Part shown: positions 1 to 4,974 of the stretch, piece by piece | Numbering within the stretch: the first letter of the stretch is position 1 | Layout of the letters: each line of letters starts with the position of its first letter | Assembly (NCBI GenBank): GCA_028287665.1 | Contig: JAQBPF010000344.1 | Coordinates: 1-5,061, forward strand | Reading direction: 5' to 3' | DNA from: Deinococcus sp. | Lineage (GTDB): Bacteria > Deinococcota > Deinococci > Deinococcales > Deinococcaceae | Length of the DNA stretch: 5,061 nt | Made by a program: the position numbers and the translations under genes | The notes under the pieces: generated by a model | Seen by the model: only the letters and a program-made list of their open reading frames with translations | Told to the model about the DNA's origin: nothing | The model's database searches: none

Positions 1-29
1 TGCAGCTCAGCTTCGGTCGTTATGGTCAT
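1..29 (-). CDS. Possible 5' end of a leftward gene, cut by the window edge
   Basis: An ATG on the minus strand at 29-27 opens a frame reading MTITTEAEL before the window ends. No Shine-Dalgarno sequence precedes it, but the hexamer TACAGT (40-35) sits 5 nt upstream of the ATG. That fits the TANNNT -10 element placed just before the start in leaderless Deinococcus transcripts. The N-terminus resembles the start of some type I methionine aminopeptidases, but nine residues are far too few to name a product. It would be transcribed divergently from the DUF305 gene. Confidence 0.35.
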
Positions 30-34
30 GGCTT

Positions 35-40
35 ACTGTA
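35..40 (-). promoter_or_regulatory. Candidate -10 element of a leaderless promoter
   Basis: TACAGT on the minus strand lies 5 nt before the ATG at 29. This spacing is typical of leaderless transcription, in which the transcript starts at or next to the start codon. No good -35 hexamer was seen at 16-18 bp. Support depends on the partial gene being real. Confidence 0.25.
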
Positions 41-168
41 GGGCACCAGCACGGGGTGAACACGGCCCAGTCCCGAACGGTGGAGTTCCTTTCGCCAACG
101 GAGTGCCGCCTCGATAGGTGGTCCCTAGTCGTTCACCCGGACCAGGCGGGTCTTGCTCTCTTCAGGGC

Positions 169-773
169 ATGAACCGGATTCCAGCACTATTGATCAGCAG
201 CGTCCTCGCACGAGGAGCCTGGGCTCTGGCTCAGGGCAACATGGGCGGCATGGATTACAGTTCCATGGGGGGCACGGCCCAAGCGGCGAGCGCGAGTCTG
301 CCGGGCATCTCGGTGGGCGGTTTGGACCTGAGCAGCCTCCAGAACCTCAGTGCCAAAGCAGTTGACCGGGCCTTTCTAAGCATGATGGTGCCGCATCACC
401 AGGCGGCGGTTGCCATGGCCCGCGCCGTGTTGCCGCTGAGCCAAGACGATACCGTCAGAACGTGGGCCAACCAGATCATCCAAGAACAGACGCTCGACCT
501 GAACGCGCTCCTGAACAGCTCTGGAGGCGAAGACGCCGCGCTGGCGGCCATCGCGACCAAGAGCATGGCGGGCATGGTCAGGAAGGCCACGAATCCGGAC
601 GTGGCCTTCGTGCAGGGCAGGTTGCCTCACCACGCCTCGGCCGTAGAGATCGCGGCTCTGGCACTGCAAAAATAGGCAGCCCCAAAGTCTTGGCCCGGCC
701 CCGCGACATCATGACGGCGTAGGCCGGAGAGGTCTACGGCGTCCGGATCTGGCGGGTCCTGCGCGGGCTGTAA
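169..773 (+). pseudogene. Secreted DUF305 protein, 3' end decayed (frameshift plus nonsense)
   Basis: The uninterrupted part runs from ATG 169 to TAG 673-675 and encodes 168 residues. A signal peptide covers about residues 1-21, with likely cleavage after ALA, followed by a Met/Gly-rich stretch. The DUF305 domain has a first HH pair at 76-77 (motif FLSMMVPHH) and a second at 154-155 (LPHH). DUF305 proteins normally continue about 35 residues past the second HH pair with a helix ending in a basic/aromatic tail. Here the frame stops 13 residues after it. Reading on in the frame one base earlier, from the A run at 668-672, gives IGSPKVLARPRDIMTA, a TAG at 720-722, then AGEVYGVRIWRVLRGL and TAA at 771-773. 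That is the expected missing tail. One base was therefore probably lost in the A run, and CAG became TAG. A GTG at 118 extends the frame by 17 residues, but ATG 169 places the signal peptide at the N-terminus; AGGG at 164-167 is too close to be a good ribosome site. The role of DUF305 is poorly known; histidines and methionines suggest metal binding (inference). A shortened but still expressed protein cannot be excluded. Confidence 0.75.
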
Positions 774-787
774 CCGCTCTTCTGCCG

Positions 788-1501
788 CTACCTCAGGCTT
801 TTTTGCCGGGCCCACTCCTGCTGGGCAGAGGCGGTCGCCAGTTCAGGGTGTCCGGCTTCGCTGAGGGCCTGATCCCGGATCCGACACGAATCGCAGACGC
901 CGCACGGCTCGCCGCCGCCCTGATAGCAACTCCAGGTGAGGTGAATCGGCACACCCAAGTCTAACGCCGCCTGAACGATGGCGGTTTTGGTCAGGTGAAC
1001 GAGGGGCGCGGTCAGCACGGCGCCGTGTCCTTCCAGGCCCGCTTTTGATGCCAGGTCGGCCAGGGTCTGGAAGGCCGCGAGGTACTCCGGGCGGCAATCC
1101 GGGTAGCCACTGTAATCCACCGCGTTAATGCCGAGGTAAAGGCGCTCGGCTCCAATCGCTTCGGCGAGGCTCAGGCCCACCGCAATAAACACCGTGTTGC
1201 GTCCTGGGACGTAGGTGACGGGAATGACCCCATCTTTAGTGCCCTCAGTAGGAACAGCCAGGGTGTCATCGGTCAGGGCACTGCCCCCAAAGGAACCGAT
1301 GTTGATGTCGATGATCCGGTGCTGTGCGCCGAAATGCCGGGCAATCTGGGCGGCGCGGTCGAGTTCGATGGTATGCCGCTGGCCGTAGCGGAACGACAGG
1401 GCCGTGCACTCATACCCGTCCTGAAGGGCCATGGCCAAAGTGGTGCTGGAATCGAGGCCACCCGAGAGCAGGACGACGGCGCGTTTGATGGGGGGAGTCA
1501 T
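788..1501 (-). CDS. queC: 7-cyano-7-deazaguanine (preQ0) synthase QueC
   Basis: This 237-residue protein has the usual QueC length. QueC is a cytoplasmic ATP-dependent, zinc-containing enzyme that converts 7-carboxy-7-deazaguanine plus ammonia to preQ0. The N-terminal PP-loop SGGLDSS (residues 13-19) is the ATP-binding signature of the N-type ATP pyrophosphatase superfamily. Near the C-terminus, Cys192, Cys200, Cys203 and Cys206 (SCY...CGVCDSC) form the family's zinc site. ATG 1501-1499 is preceded by AGAGGA, which overlaps the queE stop codon, with 9 nt between the two genes. It is the last gene of the queF-queD-queE-queC operon and converges on the DUF305 remnant. I saw no T-tract terminator after its TAG stop. 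All key residues are present, so it should be active. Confidence 0.96.
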   Translation of the reverse strand: MTPPIKRAVVLLSGGLDSSTTLAMALQDGYECTALSFRYGQRHTIELDRAAQIARHFGAQHRIIDINIGSFGGSALTDDTLAVPTEGTKDGVIPVTYVPGRNTVFIAVGLSLAEAIGAERLYLGINAVDYSGYPDCRPEYLAAFQTLADLASKAGLEGHGAVLTAPLVHLTKTAIVQAALDLGVPIHLTWSCYQGGGEPCGVCDSCRIRDQALSEAGHPELATASAQQEWARQKSLR

Positions 1502-1506
1502 GAGGT

Positions 1507-1512
1507 CCTCTC
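1507..1512 (-). promoter_or_regulatory. Shine-Dalgarno of queC, overlapping the queE stop
   Basis: AGAGGA on the minus strand lies 5 nt before the queC ATG, and its first bases fall within the queE TGA (1513-1511). The layout fixes the queC start and suggests that ribosomes ending queE reinitiate on queC. Confidence 0.6.
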
Positions 1513-2203
1513 AGTAGCCCAGTTGAGCGTTGCCGCCCAGCGGAATGAGTCGTTTGTCGCTGTGCGCGTCCAGGTCATCGGCGCGGTAGAGCTTGTGCAT
1601 CTGGTAGCCCGCCCGCAGGCGGGGGTTGGCCTTGACGGCCTCGGTGATGGCGTTCAGCACCGTCAGATCGCGCTCACGGGCCTTGCTCCATTCCGGATGC
1701 AGCCAGATCACCGCGTCTTCCCTCAGGCCATTCAGCGTGTCCAGCCCGGCCGCAATATCGGCGGGGTCATGCACGATGATTTTGACCTCATCGGCCTGGG
1801 CGACCACACTGGCCTCCGGCCACTGGCCAAACGGCTTGGGCGACAGGGTGACCCAGTCAATGGCGCCGCGCAGAGGCGCTATTCCGCTGGTCTCTAGGTG
1901 CACCCGGCGGCCCAAAGCATGCAGGGCGTCCACCAGGGGCACGAGGTCGAACAGGATCGGTTCCCCGCCCGTGATCACCACCACCGCCCCGTCCGGACTG
2001 TCTGCGCGGACGACTTCGGCCAAGTCCGTCTCGCTCATCAGGGTGACCCCTTCCGGGCGGTAGTCCTTGTGCCAGGTGCCTGCACTGTCGCACCACGGGC
2101 AGGCCTGTGGGCAGCCGTAGAGCCGGATGAAGTAGGCGGCGCGGCCCAGATGCACCCCTTCCCCTTGCCAGGTGTAAAAGCGCTCGTAGACGGGGTACTT
2201 CAT
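1511..2203 (-). CDS. queE: 7-carboxy-7-deazaguanine synthase QueE (radical SAM)
   Basis: This 230-residue cytoplasmic enzyme rearranges 6-carboxy-5,6,7,8-tetrahydropterin to 7-carboxy-7-deazaguanine (CDG), using S-adenosylmethionine and a [4Fe-4S] cluster. The cluster motif CxxxCxxC is Cys31, Cys35 and Cys38 (GCPQACPWCDS). The N-terminal FYTWQGEG (residues 9-16) matches the conserved QueE QGEG substrate-side motif. GGEP at 79-82 is the radical SAM element that contacts the SAM amino group. The ATG (2203-2201) overlaps the queD TGA (2202-2200) as ATGA, which indicates translational coupling; no independent strong ribosome site is seen. QueE uses the product of QueD and feeds QueC, both encoded beside it. 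Confidence 0.95.
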   Translation of the reverse strand: MKYPVYERFYTWQGEGVHLGRAAYFIRLYGCPQACPWCDSAGTWHKDYRPEGVTLMSETDLAEVVRADSPDGAVVVITGGEPILFDLVPLVDALHALGRRVHLETSGIAPLRGAIDWVTLSPKPFGQWPEASVVAQADEVKIIVHDPADIAAGLDTLNGLREDAVIWLHPEWSKARERDLTVLNAITEAVKANPRLRAGYQMHKLYRADDLDAHSDKRLIPLGGNAQLGY

Positions 2204-2610
2204 TCCCAGTACTCGCAGGACGAGTCGGGCGTTTCCCAGAGGGTGACCCTCAGGCGCAGGTCGGCGCCGTCGTCCCCGTCCGGCAGATCGGTGCGCACGC
2301 GTTCCAGGGTCTTGCGGTGCAGGTAGGCCACGATCATCTCAGCAGTCGTGTCATCGCCGAGGTCCGGCAGGTCGTTGAGGTAGGCGTGATCCAAGCCGCC
2401 CTGCTCGACATCTTTTTTGGCCCACTTCAGGGTTTTGAAGTCGGCCACCATGATGGGCCGCTTCACGTGAGCACTGGGACGCAACTGCTCAGAGGTCAGG
2501 GCCATGCGCACGCGGTAGGTGTGACCGTGCAGGCGGCCACACGGCCCGTCGTACCCGGTAATGACGTGGGCCGAGTCGAAAGTGAATTCGGTCGTCAGGG
2601 TCCAGGGCAT
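2200..2610 (-). CDS. queD: 6-carboxy-5,6,7,8-tetrahydropterin synthase QueD
   Basis: This 136-residue member of the 6-pyruvoyltetrahydropterin synthase/QueD family converts 7,8-dihydroneopterin triphosphate to 6-carboxytetrahydropterin. Zinc ligands are His15 (DSAH), His28 and His30 (LHGH). Catalytic Cys24 is in the CxxxHGH arrangement diagnostic of QueD. DFK at 57-59, the LDH triad at 73-75 and Glu126 near the C-terminus match the family active site. The frame is open upstream to 2880, but that part is out-of-frame queF. ATG 2610-2608 is the right start because the protein then begins at the first beta strand (TLTTEFTFDSAH). The start overlaps the queF stop as TGATG, and GGGGA lies 9 nt upstream. 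The overlap implies coupling to queF translation. Confidence 0.95.
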   Translation of the reverse strand: MPWTLTTEFTFDSAHVITGYDGPCGRLHGHTYRVRMALTSEQLRPSAHVKRPIMVADFKTLKWAKKDVEQGGLDHAYLNDLPDLGDDTTAEMIVAYLHRKTLERVRTDLPDGDDGADLRLRVTLWETPDSSCEYWE

Positions 2611-3074
2611 CAGGGCGTTTCCCCGGGCGCCACGTACTTGGCGGTGCAGATGGTGTTGATGCCGCCGCGCATCCCGTAGTCGCAGCGGATCTCCAGGCTC
2701 AGGGGATCGAGCAGGGCCACCAGATCGGCCAGCACCCGCCGCGTGGCGTGCTCGTGGTAGATCCCCACGAAGCGGTAGCTCGTCAGGTAATACTTCAGGC
2801 TCTTGAGTTCGACGCAGGTATCGCGGGGGAGGTAACGGATCTCCAGGCGGCCGAAGTCGGGCAGGCCGCTCCACGGGCACACCGGACTGAATTCGTCGGT
2901 CACGATCTCAATGTGCATCGGTTGGCCGGGGTAGCGCACGGGATCGTCTTCCCGGGCGTGGGGAAAGGTGCCCAGCACCGCCACATCAATCGCGTCGAGG
3001 CCCTGCACATCATAGCGGCGGTCAAAACCGGGGTTCTGGGGGCCGCAGTCGGCCCCCTGGGTTGCATTCGTCAT
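2610..3074 (-). CDS. queF: NADPH-dependent preQ0 reductase QueF (short type)
   Basis: This 154-residue enzyme of the T-fold superfamily reduces the nitrile of preQ0 to the amine preQ1 with two NADPH; preQ1 is then inserted into tRNA by Tgt. Catalytic Cys66 (SPVCPWSG) forms the thioimide, with Asp73 seven residues later (LPDF). The QueF signature appears as ELKSLK starting at Glu89, and His107-Glu108 (YHEH) fit the substrate-binding pair. The length matches the short Bacillus-type QueF, not the long Escherichia type. The frame extends to an ATG at 3128, but that start falls in predicted leader structure. ATG 3074-3072 has a strong AGGGAG six bases upstream and is preferred. As the first gene of the operon, it makes the pathway end in preQ1 rather than only preQ0. 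Confidence 0.95.
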   Translation of the reverse strand: MTNATQGADCGPQNPGFDRRYDVQGLDAIDVAVLGTFPHAREDDPVRYPGQPMHIEIVTDEFSPVCPWSGLPDFGRLEIRYLPRDTCVELKSLKYYLTSYRFVGIYHEHATRRVLADLVALLDPLSLEIRCDYGMRGGINTICTAKYVAPGETP

Positions 3075-3181
3075 GGTGGTCTCCCTGACGGTCACCGGCT
3101 GGACACCGTGTGACCGGGATGACAGCACAGGTCATCCTTTCTGGGAGTCTGCTCCGCACCGGATGTGGTGCGGGACAAGCT
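3075..3181 (-). promoter_or_regulatory. Structured 5' leader of the que operon, possible cis-regulatory RNA
   Basis: If transcription starts about 7 nt after the candidate -10 box, the leader is about 107 nt. It holds three perfect or near-perfect hairpins. The first (3173-3154) has a 7-bp stem CCGCACC/GGTGCGG and a 6-nt loop. The second (3137-3117) has a 7-bp stem GGATGAC/GTCATCC and a 7-nt loop. The third (3116-3089) has a 7-bp stem CGGTCAC/GTGACCG extended by 3 bp after a one-base bulge. The second and third abut and could stack. An unpaired CTCCC (3147-3143) can pair with the Shine-Dalgarno GGGAG (3085-3081). No known preQ1-I, -II or -III signature was recognised. Helices are read by eye; the regulatory function is inference. 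Confidence 0.45.
3081..3086 (-). promoter_or_regulatory. Shine-Dalgarno of queF
   Basis: AGGGAG on the minus strand, 6 nt from the ATG at 3074, is the best ribosome site in the operon and fixes the queF start. Its GGGAG is complementary to a CTCCC at 3147-3143 in the leader, so it could be masked by pairing. Confidence 0.7.
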
Positions 3182-3188
3182 CGGGAGC

Positions 3189-3217
3189 ATTATCAGCATG
3201 CAACTGCCGCGCGGCAA
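3189..3217 (-). promoter_or_regulatory. Candidate promoter of the que operon
   Basis: On the minus strand, TTGCCG (3217-3212) and GATAAT (3194-3189) are separated by 17 bp, the optimal spacing for the main sigma factor. The predicted start is near 3182, about 107 nt before queF. It is the best match seen between rep and queF, and the -10 box is an AT-rich spot in GC-rich DNA. The -35 box is only moderately good. Confidence 0.5.
3205..3216. promoter_or_regulatory. Palindrome over the que promoter, candidate operator
   Basis: TGCCGCGCGGCA is a perfect 12-bp palindrome that covers most of the -35 box and the first part of the spacer of the candidate que promoter. A protein bound here would compete with RNA polymerase. 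GC-rich palindromes of this length can also arise by chance in such DNA. Confidence 0.35.
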
Positions 3218-3239
3218 CCCCAGAGCTCACCCTGGGGTT
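3216..3239. repeat. Inverted repeat upstream of the que promoter
   Basis: AACCCCAG (3216-3223) and CTGGGGTT (3232-3239) form a perfect 8-bp stem with an 8-nt loop, directly upstream of the candidate -35 box and touching the neighbouring palindrome. It could be an operator, or an RNA hairpin at the end of the rep transcript. No T tract follows in either direction, so it is not a standard intrinsic terminator. Confidence 0.35.
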
Positions 3240-3280
3240 CGGGGATGACCTGCGTACAGTCCGGCGGTGGGGCAAGCCTC

Positions 3281-3296
3281 GGCGGCATATGCCGCC
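3281..3296. promoter_or_regulatory. 16-bp perfect palindrome, candidate regulator-binding site
   Basis: GGCGGCATATGCCGCC is perfectly self-complementary, with no spacer. It lies in the rep-queF intergenic region, about 65 bp upstream of the candidate que -35 box. Its symmetry with an AT core (CATATG) is what dimeric repressors such as TetR or MarR types often bind. It has no T tract and no loop, so it is a poor terminator. No regulator gene is present in the window. Confidence 0.4.
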
Positions 3297-3477
3297 ACCT
3301 GCGGTGCCCCCAGGCCGCTTGAGACGGGGTGTGCAGACGCGCCAACAGATCCATGCCCAGTCGAATCCGCTCAGCTCTTTGGTCCTGGCGGTTGGAACGG
3401 TGCCTGCTCGCAGTTCTGTGACCGGTGCCCAAGGTACAGCCATGGAGGACACAGAGCCGCGACGATCCAGTGCCCAG
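3297..3477. other. Intergenic stretch downstream of rep, no gene recognised
   Basis: Together with the que control region, this makes about 400 bp between the rep stop and the queF start. Open frames exist here on both strands, but they have arginine/proline-rich, unpatterned translations, run into rep in another frame, and match no family I recognise. No tRNA, transposon end or T-tract terminator was seen. Confidence 0.5.
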
Positions 3478-4854
3478 CTAGCCTGGTTCCGCCGCAAGGC
3501 GGTCTTTGAGGTCGTCCACAAAGCCCTGGGCGTCCAGCGCAGCCAACCGGCGGTGGGCCTCCTCCACGAGGGGCGCCGCGTTGATCTCCCCCTGCAGCAT
3601 CAGGTGCCGCAGCTTGTCCAGTTCGAGGGAGGTGAATTTGCGGCTGTACAGCAGGGAAATCCGCTTGAGAGCGAACATGGCCCGTTGGTCGGGCGACTGG
3701 CCCTGCAACTGTTCAGCAAAGTCGGGCACGGAGACGTCTTCGGCTGGGGCTGACACCCTCCGGGAAACAGCCGGTCCCGGCAACGCCCCCCCTGTTCCTC
3801 GTTGGCCCTGTGAATCAGGATACTGATCTGGGTTCTTGATCAGGTGAACCAGTGCGTGTGCATTGGTTTTCTTGACTTTGAGGAAGCCAGAGCGCAAAAG
3901 ACGTTCAAACAGTTCGATTCGGGCCAGCAACACCGACGTGGTGTACAGGCGGGTGAGTTGGCGGGAGACGCCATCAGCCACCCCATAAAAACGCAGCCGA
4001 TTGAGGAGGGCGGGGCTGACCGGTGTGAACTCCGGAGAAAATTCGTAACGCAGGCGCTGGTGGCGCCCTCGCCCCTCCGCCGTGACGTTTCGCAGGTAAC
4101 CGCGCCGCAGCAGCTCTTCGTGCGGGCTCTCCAGCGCTCGGCGAATGGCGTCCGGGCGAGTATTGGGCAACTTGCACTGATCGGCCCACTCGATCAGCCC
4201 CACCTCGTACTCGTCAATCATCTCGTCGGGCTGTTCCGGGTTGTAGCGCATGGCGTCCAGCAGCCGGAAGATGATGCGGGTGCGCGGGCGAGAGAGCGAC
4301 TGCATAAATTCGAGATTGAGGGGCTTGGTAAACCCACTTCGCAGCGACGACACGAGCGGTTCGGCCAGCCGAATACGCAGCATGCTGCGCTCATCGAATT
4401 TGCCTGCTTCGCCCTGATGGGTATGCTCCAGAAGTTCGATGAAGTGGAACTTCGCGGTGGTCCAGCGGCGATTGGGATGGTCACGCCAGCCACCACTGAC
4501 CTCATAGGAGGTGGTATGCAACCGGTCGAGACTGATCGCCAGCATCTCCCGGTACTTGCCGTTGCGGTGAAAGTTCGCCAGGCGCATCAACTCAGACACC
4601 GCCAGGATCATTTCGCCGTCGTCTGGCAGGCCGATACTCATGTAGTGGTCGATCAGAGCGCTGCTGACATCATTGTCGATGCCGTGCGGAATCCCGTAAT
4701 CCGGGAGGGCCCGGCAGGCCACGCGCACGACCCGGTCCCCATGCTGATAGGTCACCCGCCAGGTGTGTTGCTGCGCCACCTGATCCTGAGCAGAGACAAG
4801 ATTGAGCCGTCCCCAATTCAGATCATCGAAACTTGTCCGCCTGCTGTTGTCCAC
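3478..4854 (-). CDS. Plasmid replication initiator, RepA/RPA type
   Basis: This 458-residue protein probably binds the repeats upstream of its own gene to start plasmid replication. The segment from about 45 to 275 resembles the Replication initiator protein A family (Pfam RPA, PF10134). Visible traits are YGIPHGIDND (53-62), the helical SELMRLANF (87-95) and the SLSRPRTRIIFRLLDAMR segment (186-203), followed by a second winged-helix-like part to about 275. A polar, Gly/Pro-rich linker (about 343-378) leads to a helical C-terminal part (379-458). The start is GTG at 4854-4852, preceded by AGGAG four bases upstream; there is no ATG near the N-terminus. It is transcribed away from the direct repeats, the usual rep-origin layout, and in the same direction as the que operon. 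The family call is by pattern memory. The alternative is a related TrfA- or Rep_3-like initiator with the same role. Confidence 0.8.
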   Translation of the reverse strand: MDNSRRTSFDDLNWGRLNLVSAQDQVAQQHTWRVTYQHGDRVVRVACRALPDYGIPHGIDNDVSSALIDHYMSIGLPDDGEMILAVSELMRLANFHRNGKYREMLAISLDRLHTTSYEVSGGWRDHPNRRWTTAKFHFIELLEHTHQGEAGKFDERSMLRIRLAEPLVSSLRSGFTKPLNLEFMQSLSRPRTRIIFRLLDAMRYNPEQPDEMIDEYEVGLIEWADQCKLPNTRPDAIRRALESPHEELLRRGYLRNVTAEGRGRHQRLRYEFSPEFTPVSPALLNRLRFYGVADGVSRQLTRLYTTSVLLARIELFERLLRSGFLKVKKTNAHALVHLIKNPDQYPDSQGQRGTGGALPGPAVSRRVSAPAEDVSVPDFAEQLQGQSPDQRAMFALKRISLLYSRKFTSLELDKLRHLMLQGEINAAPLVEEAHRRLAALDAQGFVDDLKDRLAAEPG

Positions 4855-4858
4855 GGGT

Positions 4859-4863
4859 CTCCT
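4859..4863 (-). promoter_or_regulatory. Shine-Dalgarno of rep, supports the GTG start
   Basis: AGGAG on the minus strand lies 4 nt before GTG 4854. The spacing is slightly short, but the match is strong, and no other start near the N-terminus has one. Confidence 0.6.
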
Positions 4864-4881
4864 GTTGTTGAATCACCATAC

Positions 4882-4891
4882 CCTGTACAGG
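4882..4891. promoter_or_regulatory. CCTGTACAGG palindrome in the rep leader, candidate operator
   Basis: This perfect 10-bp palindrome lies 28 bp upstream of the rep start. Each half carries CAGG, the tetramer that also begins and ends the first two direct repeats (CAGG-N7-CAGG) and ends the third. Many iteron plasmids let Rep dimers bind an inverted version of the iteron near the rep promoter to repress it. The site has the right place and partial sequence likeness for that, but the role is inferred. Confidence 0.4.
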
Positions 4892-4914
4892 AAAGGTCTT
4901 TGATCACGATATTG

Positions 4915-4944
4915 ATGAAAAAACACCACCCAGGAAAGCGTCAA
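4915..4944 (-). promoter_or_regulatory. Candidate rep promoter
   Basis: On the minus strand, TTGACG (4944-4939) is followed after 18 bp by TTTCAT (4920-4915). The -35 box is good and the -10 box weak. It would start a leader of about 50 nt containing the CCTGTACAGG palindrome. It lies between the direct repeats and rep, as expected. Confidence 0.35.
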
Positions 4945-4974
4945 TGCGCTGTCCAGGACGGCTTAAAATCCCAC

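Noticed and set aside
118..168. GTG-initiated extension of the DUF305 frame
   Set aside because: It would put 17 non-hydrophobic residues in front of a normal-looking signal peptide, and no ribosome site precedes the GTG.
718..738. Hairpin CGTAGGCC/GGTCTACG with a 5-nt loop between the convergent genes
   Set aside because: No T tract follows in either direction, one pair is G-U, and the sequence is explained as the decayed DUF305 tail. It is not supported as a terminator.
799..804. Run of six T on the plus strand
   Set aside because: It lies inside the queC coding end, and no stable GC-rich stem directly precedes it on the plus strand, so it is not called as a terminator for the DUF305 gene.
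2611..2880. Longer queD with a 90-residue N-terminal extension
   Set aside because: This part is queF read in another frame, with an Arg/Pro-rich translation. The QueD fold begins at the ATG at 2610.
3075..3128. Longer queF starting at the upstream ATG (3128)
   Set aside because: The extra 18 residues are not part of the family, the start is buried in a hairpin, and AGGGAG sits ideally before ATG 3074.
3075..3181. Known preQ1-I, -II or -III riboswitch
   Set aside because: The class I short stem with an A-rich tail was not found, and nothing resembling the other classes was recognised. The leader is reported only as an unclassified structured region.
3132..3521. Open frame downstream of rep on the minus strand (about 129 codons), and overlapping frames on the other strand
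   Set aside because: It begins inside rep in another frame, has no ribosome site or recognisable motif, and its composition looks like GC-rich random translation.
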